Part shown: positions 59,702-64,000 of the stretch, in pieces
Position numbering within the stretch: the first letter of the stretch is position 1
Layout of the letters: every line of letters starts with the position of its first letter
Assembly (NCBI GenBank): GCA_002391235.1
Contig: DGRX01000021.1
Coordinates: forward strand, 50,524-114,523
DNA length: 64,000 bases
Source: Treponema sp. UBA4377
GTDB taxonomy: Bacteria > Spirochaetota > Spirochaetia > Treponematales > Treponemataceae
Reading direction: 5' to 3'
Notes under the pieces: generated by a model
What the model saw: the letters and a program-made list of their open reading frames with translations, nothing else
What the model was told of the DNA's origin: nothing
Database searches by the model: none
Program-made: the position numbers and the translations under genes

Positions 59702-60514
59702 ATGAAAAAGAACGCGTTTATTTTTGCGGCAATATTCGCCGCGTCATTATCATTCACTTCATGCCTTACCACAACAACTAACGCGGGAAGCGTCGGAGCG
59801 GACAGAAAGCAGATTTTGCTTGTTTCCGAAGAGGAAATCGAGCAAAGCGCCCAACAATCATACGCCGAAGTTCTTCAAGAGGCCCAAAAAGCCGGAAGCT
59901 TGAACAAGGACGCCGCCACCGTTCAGCGAGTGCAAAAAATCGCAGACAACCTTATCGAGCAAACAGGCGTTTTTAGAAGCGACGCTCCGGGCTGGAACTG
60001 GCAGGTGAACGTAATCTCCGACAAAACAGTAAACGCCTGGTGCATGCCCGGCGGAAAAATCGTCGTGTACACGGGAATCATAAACGGCCTGAAATTGACC
60101 GACGGCGAGTTGGCCGCCGTAATGGGCCACGAAATTTCCCACGCGCTAAAAGAGCACAGCCGCGAGCGGGCCAGCCAATCCACCTTGCAAAACATAGGCG
60201 TCGTCTTGACGTCGGCCGCGCTGGGCTTGAAAAAAGAGGGAACACAAATGCTCGGAATGGCAGCCCAGTTTACCTTTGGCCTTCCCTTTTCCAGAAAGCA
60301 CGAAACAGAAGCCGACCGCATGGGAACGGAACTTATGGCCCGCGCGGGCTACGACCCATACGAAGCGGTGAACGTTTGGAAAAAAATGGCGGCGCTTTCG
60401 TCAGAGCAGCCGCCGGAACTTTTGAGCACCCATCCTTCGCACGAAACAAGAATAAACGATTTGCAAAACATCGCCAAAAAGGTTTATCCCTTGTACGAAG
60501 CCGCTAAAAAATAA
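59702..60514 (+). CDS. M48 family zinc metalloprotease lipoprotein
   Basis: The signal has a lipobox (FTSC, Cys at about residue 21). The catalytic motif is MGHEISHALKEHSRERAS (HExxH), with the third ligand Glu in SRKHETEADRMGTELMARAGYDP. This matches periplasmic M48 proteases of the YcaL/LoiP/BepA kind that handle misfolded outer-membrane proteins. 270 residues. It diverges from the VIT/vWA gene. Confidence 0.9.
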   Translation: MKKNAFIFAAIFAASLSFTSCLTTTTNAGSVGADRKQILLVSEEEIEQSAQQSYAEVLQEAQKAGSLNKDAATVQRVQKIADNLIEQTGVFRSDAPGWNWQVNVISDKTVNAWCMPGGKIVVYTGIINGLKLTDGELAAVMGHEISHALKEHSRERASQSTLQNIGVVLTSAALGLKKEGTQMLGMAAQFTFGLPFSRKHETEADRMGTELMARAGYDPYEAVNVWKKMAALSSEQPPELLSTHPSHETRINDLQNIAKKVYPLYEAAKK

Positions 60515-60556
60515 AAAATAGCAAAGCGCCCCGCGCTTGCTTTTGGAGAACTTTAT

Positions 60557-62284
60557 ATGAAAAAACTTTTATTGGGGAACGCCGCCCTTGCCCGCGGCTT
60601 GTACGAGGCCGGCTGCGCTTTGGCCAGCTCATACCCCGGAACGCCCAGCACCGAGGTTACGGAAGAAGCCGTTAAATTCAACGAAATTTATTGCGAATGG
60701 GCGCCCAACGAAAAGGTCGCTTTGGAAACCGCTTTTGGAGCAAGCCTTGCAGGAAAGAGAGCCTTTTGCGCGATGAAGCACGTCGGCCTTAACGTTGCCG
60801 CCGACCCGCTCTTTACGATTTCTTACACGGGAGTCAACGCCGGCCTTATAATCAACGTTGCCGACGATCCGGGAATGCATTCCTCGCAAAACGAGCAGGA
60901 CTCGCGCCACTACGCCAAGGCTTCAAAGATTCCAATGCTGGAGCCAAGCGATTCCCAAGAGGCCTTGGACTTTGCCAAAGCCGCCTACGAAATTTCAGAA
61001 AAATTCGACACGCCGGTGTTCATAAAAATGTGCACGCGTGTAAGCCATTCCCAAAGCATAGTGGAGCTTGGCGAGCGCGTCGAGCCTCCCGCCCGCCCCT
61101 ACGAAAAGAATCCTCAAAAATACGTGATGGCTCCGGCCAACGCAAAAAAGCGCCATCCTTTTGTGGAGGAACGGACGCAAAAACTTTCTGAGTTTGCCGA
61201 GACCTCGCCGCTTAACAAAGTCGAGATGGGCGGAACAAAGCTCGGAATCATTTGCGACAGCACATGCTACCAGTACGCCAAGGAAGTTTTTGGCGACGAG
61301 GCTTCAATCCTAAAGCTGGGAATGGTTTGGCCCTTCCCGCCAAAATTGATAAAGGACTTTGCCTCAAAGGTTGAGCGTCTTATCGTCTTGGAGGAATTGG
61401 ATCCCTTTATCGAGGACTATGTAAAGTCGCTTGGAATTAAGGTGGAAGGAAAATCTTTGTTCCCGATTGTCGATGAATTTTCGCAAAGCCTTGTGGCCGA
61501 AAAGTTTGGAAAAAGCGCGCCCGCCGCTTGCAAAAAAATCGAGGGCCTTCCAGTGCGCCCGCCGGTCATGTGCGCGGGCTGCCCCCACCGCGGCTTGTTC
61601 TACACCTTGGCCAGGCAAAAGTGTACCGTGCTTGGCGACATCGGCTGCTACACCTTGGGCGCGATGCCTCCGCTTGGCGCGATTGACGCGGTTGAATGCA
61701 TGGGCGCTTCGGTAAGCTCAATCCACGGCTTTAACAAGGCCACCGGCGGCGCGCTTGCGAACAAGACGGTCGCCGTAATCGGAGACTCAACTTTCATGCA
61801 TTCCGGCATGACCGGCTTGGCCAACATCGCCTACAACCAAAGCGACTCAACCGTAATCATTTTGGACAACTCAATTACCGGAATGACCGGCCACCAGCAA
61901 AACCCGACGACCGGCTACAACATAAAAGGCGACCCGGCCGGAAAAATCAACTTGGAGGCGCTTGTCCGCTCGATGGGCATTGAGCGCGTCCGCGTAGTTG
62001 ACCCCTACAACTTAAAGGAAACCGAAGCCGCCGTAAAGGAAGAGCTTGCCGCAAAGGAACCGAGCGTAATCATAAGCCGCAGGCCCTGCGCGCTTTTAAA
62101 ATACGTAAAGGCAAATCCGCCGCTACAAGTCAACGACCAAAAATGCGTTGGCTGCAAAGCCTGCATGAAAATCGGCTGCCCGGCAATTAGCTTTAAGAGC
62201 GGAAAGGCTTTTGTTGACCAAACCCAGTGCGTGGGCTGCGGCGTTTGCAAGCAGCTTTGCGCCAAGAACGCCTTTGAAGGCTAG
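60557..62284 (+). CDS. iorA: Indolepyruvate:ferredoxin oxidoreductase alpha subunit
   Basis: IorA with IorB turns aryl-pyruvates from aromatic amino acids into aryl-acetyl-CoA, reducing ferredoxin. The order is: pyruvate-oxidoreductase-like domain (GNAALARGLYEAGCALASSYPGTPSTEVTE), TPP domain with VMCAGCPHRGLFYTLARQK and IGDSTFMHSGMTGLANIAYNQ, and two 4Fe-4S clusters at the end (CVGCKACMKIGCPAI and CVGCGVCKQLCAKNAF). GGAG precedes the ATG. It is followed by iorB and a phenylacetate-CoA ligase. Confidence 0.95.
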   Translation: MKKLLLGNAALARGLYEAGCALASSYPGTPSTEVTEEAVKFNEIYCEWAPNEKVALETAFGASLAGKRAFCAMKHVGLNVAADPLFTISYTGVNAGLIINVADDPGMHSSQNEQDSRHYAKASKIPMLEPSDSQEALDFAKAAYEISEKFDTPVFIKMCTRVSHSQSIVELGERVEPPARPYEKNPQKYVMAPANAKKRHPFVEERTQKLSEFAETSPLNKVEMGGTKLGIICDSTCYQYAKEVFGDEASILKLGMVWPFPPKLIKDFASKVERLIVLEELDPFIEDYVKSLGIKVEGKSLFPIVDEFSQSLVAEKFGKSAPAACKKIEGLPVRPPVMCAGCPHRGLFYTLARQKCTVLGDIGCYTLGAMPPLGAIDAVECMGASVSSIHGFNKATGGALANKTVAVIGDSTFMHSGMTGLANIAYNQSDSTVIILDNSITGMTGHQQNPTTGYNIKGDPAGKINLEALVRSMGIERVRVVDPYNLKETEAAVKEELAAKEPSVIISRRPCALLKYVKANPPLQVNDQKCVGCKACMKIGCPAISFKSGKAFVDQTQCVGCGVCKQLCAKNAFEG

Positions 62285-62316
62285 CGCGGACAGCCGTACT
62301 GTTAGGAGGAATTGAA

Positions 62317-62889
62317 ATGACGACGAACGTGATGATAGTTGGAGTTGGCGGACAAGGCTCTCTTTTGGCGAGCAAGCTGCTTGGCCAAGTTTTGTTGAAC
62401 AAGGGATACCAGGTTAAGGTTAGCGAGGTTCACGGAATGAGCCAGCGCGGCGGAAGCGTTGTGACATACGTCCGCTTTGGCGACAAAGTTTATTCCCCGA
62501 TAATCGACAAGGGCGAGGCCGACTGCATTATTTCTTTTGAAACCTTGGAAGCCGCGCGCTACATGGAAAACCTAAAGGCCGGCGGAACGGTAATCGTAAA
62601 CGAGCAAGAAATCGACCCGATGCCTGTAATCACAGGAGCGGCAGCTTACCCCGAAAATCTTTTGGACAAAATGCGCGAAGCCGGCGCCAAGGTTGACGCG
62701 ATCGACGCGCTTTCTTTGGCCTTAAAGGCTGGCTCGGCAAAAAGCGCCAACATCGTTTTGATGGGCCGCTTTTCGACATACTACAAGGACATCGCCGAAC
62801 AAGATTGGCTTGACGCGCTGGCCCAATGCGTAAAGCCGCAATTCTTGGAAATGAACAAAAAAGCCTTCGCGCTGGGCCGCAATGGTTAG
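62317..62889 (+). CDS. iorB: Indolepyruvate:ferredoxin oxidoreductase beta subunit
   Basis: The 190-residue gamma-type domain protein starts TTNVMIVGVGGQGSLLASKLLGQVLL and has VHGMSQRGGSVVTYVRFGDKVYSP, both standard for IorB. AGGAGG precedes the ATG, 32 nt after iorA. It completes the IorAB enzyme. Confidence 0.95.
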   Translation: MTTNVMIVGVGGQGSLLASKLLGQVLLNKGYQVKVSEVHGMSQRGGSVVTYVRFGDKVYSPIIDKGEADCIISFETLEAARYMENLKAGGTVIVNEQEIDPMPVITGAAAYPENLLDKMREAGAKVDAIDALSLALKAGSAKSANIVLMGRFSTYYKDIAEQDWLDALAQCVKPQFLEMNKKAFALGRNG

Positions 62890-62906
62890 TTATTGGAGGA
62901 TTAAAA

Positions 62907-64000
62907 ATGTATTGGAACCAAACAAAAGAGTGCATGGACCGCGGGGAGCTTAAGAAGCTTCAGAGCGAGCGCCTTGTCCAAATGGTGCGTTACGTTTACC
63001 ACAACGTTCCCTACTACCGCGAAAAAATGCAAAAGGCCGGAGTCGAGCCGGGCGACATTCGCGGGCTTGAGGACATTGAAAAGCTGCCCTTCACCACTTA
63101 CGAAGATTTGAACAAGGCCTATCCCTTTGGCTTGGCGGCCGTTCCCAAGTCGGAACTTGTGCGCGTCCACGCTTCTAGCGGAACGACGGGAAAGCCCAAA
63201 ATCGCCGTCTACACCAGGCGCGACATCGACACGTGGAGCGAATGCGCCGCGCGCTGTCTTACGATGGCCGGCGTTACAAGGGACGACGTAATCCAAGTTG
63301 GCTACGGCTACGGCTTGTTCACCGGAGGCCTTGGAGCGCATTACGGCGCCGAATACGTTGGCGCCTTGGTTTTGCCGATGTCCACTGGCAACACAAAAAA
63401 ATTAATCGACATGATGATTGACTGCGGCGCCACCGCGATCGCTTGCACGCCCTCTTATCTTTTGCACGTTGCCGAAGACTTGCAAAAAGCCGGCTTGGTT
63501 GACAAGATTAAATTAAAGACAGCCATTTGCGGCGCCGAGCCGTGGACCAACGAAATGCGCGCGTCTATAGAAAAGCAGTTGGGAATCAAGGCCTACGACA
63601 TTTACGGCTTGACAGAAATTTTGGGCCCAGGAGTCGCCGCTGACTGCGACGCGCACGCTGGCCTTCACATTTGGGAAGACCACTTCTTGCCGGAAATCCT
63701 TGACCCAGCCACGCTTAAGGCCGTTCCCGAAGGACAAAGCGGCGAGCTTGTAATCACGACGCTGACCAAAGAAGGAATGCCGATGATCCGCTACCGCACA
63801 AAGGATTTGACCAGCCTAGAAACTTCAAAATGCTCTTGCGGAAGAACGATGGCGCGCATCCAGCGCTTTAAGGGCCGCACCGACGACATGCTTATCATTC
63901 GCGGCGTGAACGTGTTCCCGTCGCAGGTTGAGGCGGCGCTTTTGACGATTGACGGAACGACGCCCCACTACATGATTATCGTTGACCGCGTTGACAACGC
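62907..64000 (+). CDS. paaK: Phenylacetate-CoA ligase (runs off window)
   Basis: The first 364 codons are present. The protein matches the PaaK AMP-forming ligases: YWNQTKECMDRGELKKLQSERL, VHASSGTTGKPKIAVYTRRD, GYGYGLFTGGLGAHYGAE, YDIYGLTEILGPGVA and GRTDDMLIIRGVNVFPSQVE. GGAGG precedes the ATG, 17 nt after iorB. Run in reverse with IorAB it could recover ATP from aryl-acetyl-CoA during amino-acid fermentation; forward, it activates arylacetates. Confidence 0.92.
   Translation, partial: MYWNQTKECMDRGELKKLQSERLVQMVRYVYHNVPYYREKMQKAGVEPGDIRGLEDIEKLPFTTYEDLNKAYPFGLAAVPKSELVRVHASSGTTGKPKIAVYTRRDIDTWSECAARCLTMAGVTRDDVIQVGYGYGLFTGGLGAHYGAEYVGALVLPMSTGNTKKLIDMMIDCGATAIACTPSYLLHVAEDLQKAGLVDKIKLKTAICGAEPWTNEMRASIEKQLGIKAYDIYGLTEILGPGVAADCDAHAGLHIWEDHFLPEILDPATLKAVPEGQSGELVITTLTKEGMPMIRYRTKDLTSLETSKCSCGRTMARIQRFKGRTDDMLIIRGVNVFPSQVEAALLTIDGTTPHYMIIVDRVDN

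Overview
The window looks like chromosomal DNA from a spirochaete, most likely a host-associated (gut, rumen or oral) Treponema. This is an inference from gene content: an OmpW-like small outer-membrane barrel, a cluster of LPP20/LpoB/COG3014 envelope proteins, two phosphofructokinases of different clades, indolepyruvate:ferredoxin oxidoreductase next to a phenylacetate-CoA ligase, Rpn/PD-(D/E)XK and Mpi-type recombinase genes, and intracellular xylan-oligomer metabolism. No rRNA or tRNA gene was seen. Most of the DNA is GC-rich and densely coded. Two clearly AT-rich islands, about 2.39-6.4 kb and 44.0-46.9 kb, look acquired.

Layout. 0-2.3 kb: start of a chemoreceptor and the translation factor EttA. 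2.4-7.5 kb: accessory island with mostly unknown proteins, including a DUF6884-GIY-YIG fusion and a DUF4145-like protein. 7.5-11.4 kb: membrane protein and the pyrB-pyrI-pyrC operon. 11.5-20.1 kb: mnmE, a degenerate HD-GYP membrane protein, a secreted DUF4015 glycoside hydrolase, rlmB, ychJ-like, a TetR regulator and an RlmL/YpsC-type methyltransferase. 20.1-24.6 kb: a five-gene envelope operon. 24.8-28.5 kb: pfk, gdhA, adk. 28.6-33 kb: an enlarged RarA, a lipoprotein and a beta-barrel protein. 33-37.7 kb: folD, miaB and an acyl-CoA ligase with a histone-H1-like tail. 37.8-43 kb: orphan Mpi-type recombinase, second pfk with an FMN oxidase, glutathione peroxidase, flavoprotein, D-Ala-D-Ala dipeptidase. 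43.2-46.9 kb: Rpn nuclease and a restriction-modification-like module (XRE regulator, EcoRI-family methylase, DUF262-HNH nuclease). 47.1-49.7 kb: hisG, hisB, thyX. 49.7-51.7 kb: ORF6N protein with a palindromic array, XRE and TSCPD genes. 51.9-55.2 kb: LacI regulator and GH120 beta-xylosidase. 55.4-60.5 kb: unknown exported protein, VIT/vWA protein, M48 peptidase. 60.5-64 kb: iorA-iorB-paaK, cut by the window end.

The signals most worth following are: (1) three perfect coding palindromes with compensatory changes inside the ORF6N gene; (2) the methylase/DUF262-HNH module with a regulator and a palindromic operator; (3) paired hairpins that swallow the stop codons of both hisG and hisB, with different sequence but kept pairing; (4) related SQDQKAA-type in-frame inserts in MnmE, MiaB and PyrC; (5) a set of genes whose -10 box lies only 6-8 nt before the start codon, suggesting leaderless mRNAs; (6) a multi-branched hairpin element after miaB; (7) a terminator in the leader of the rpn gene.
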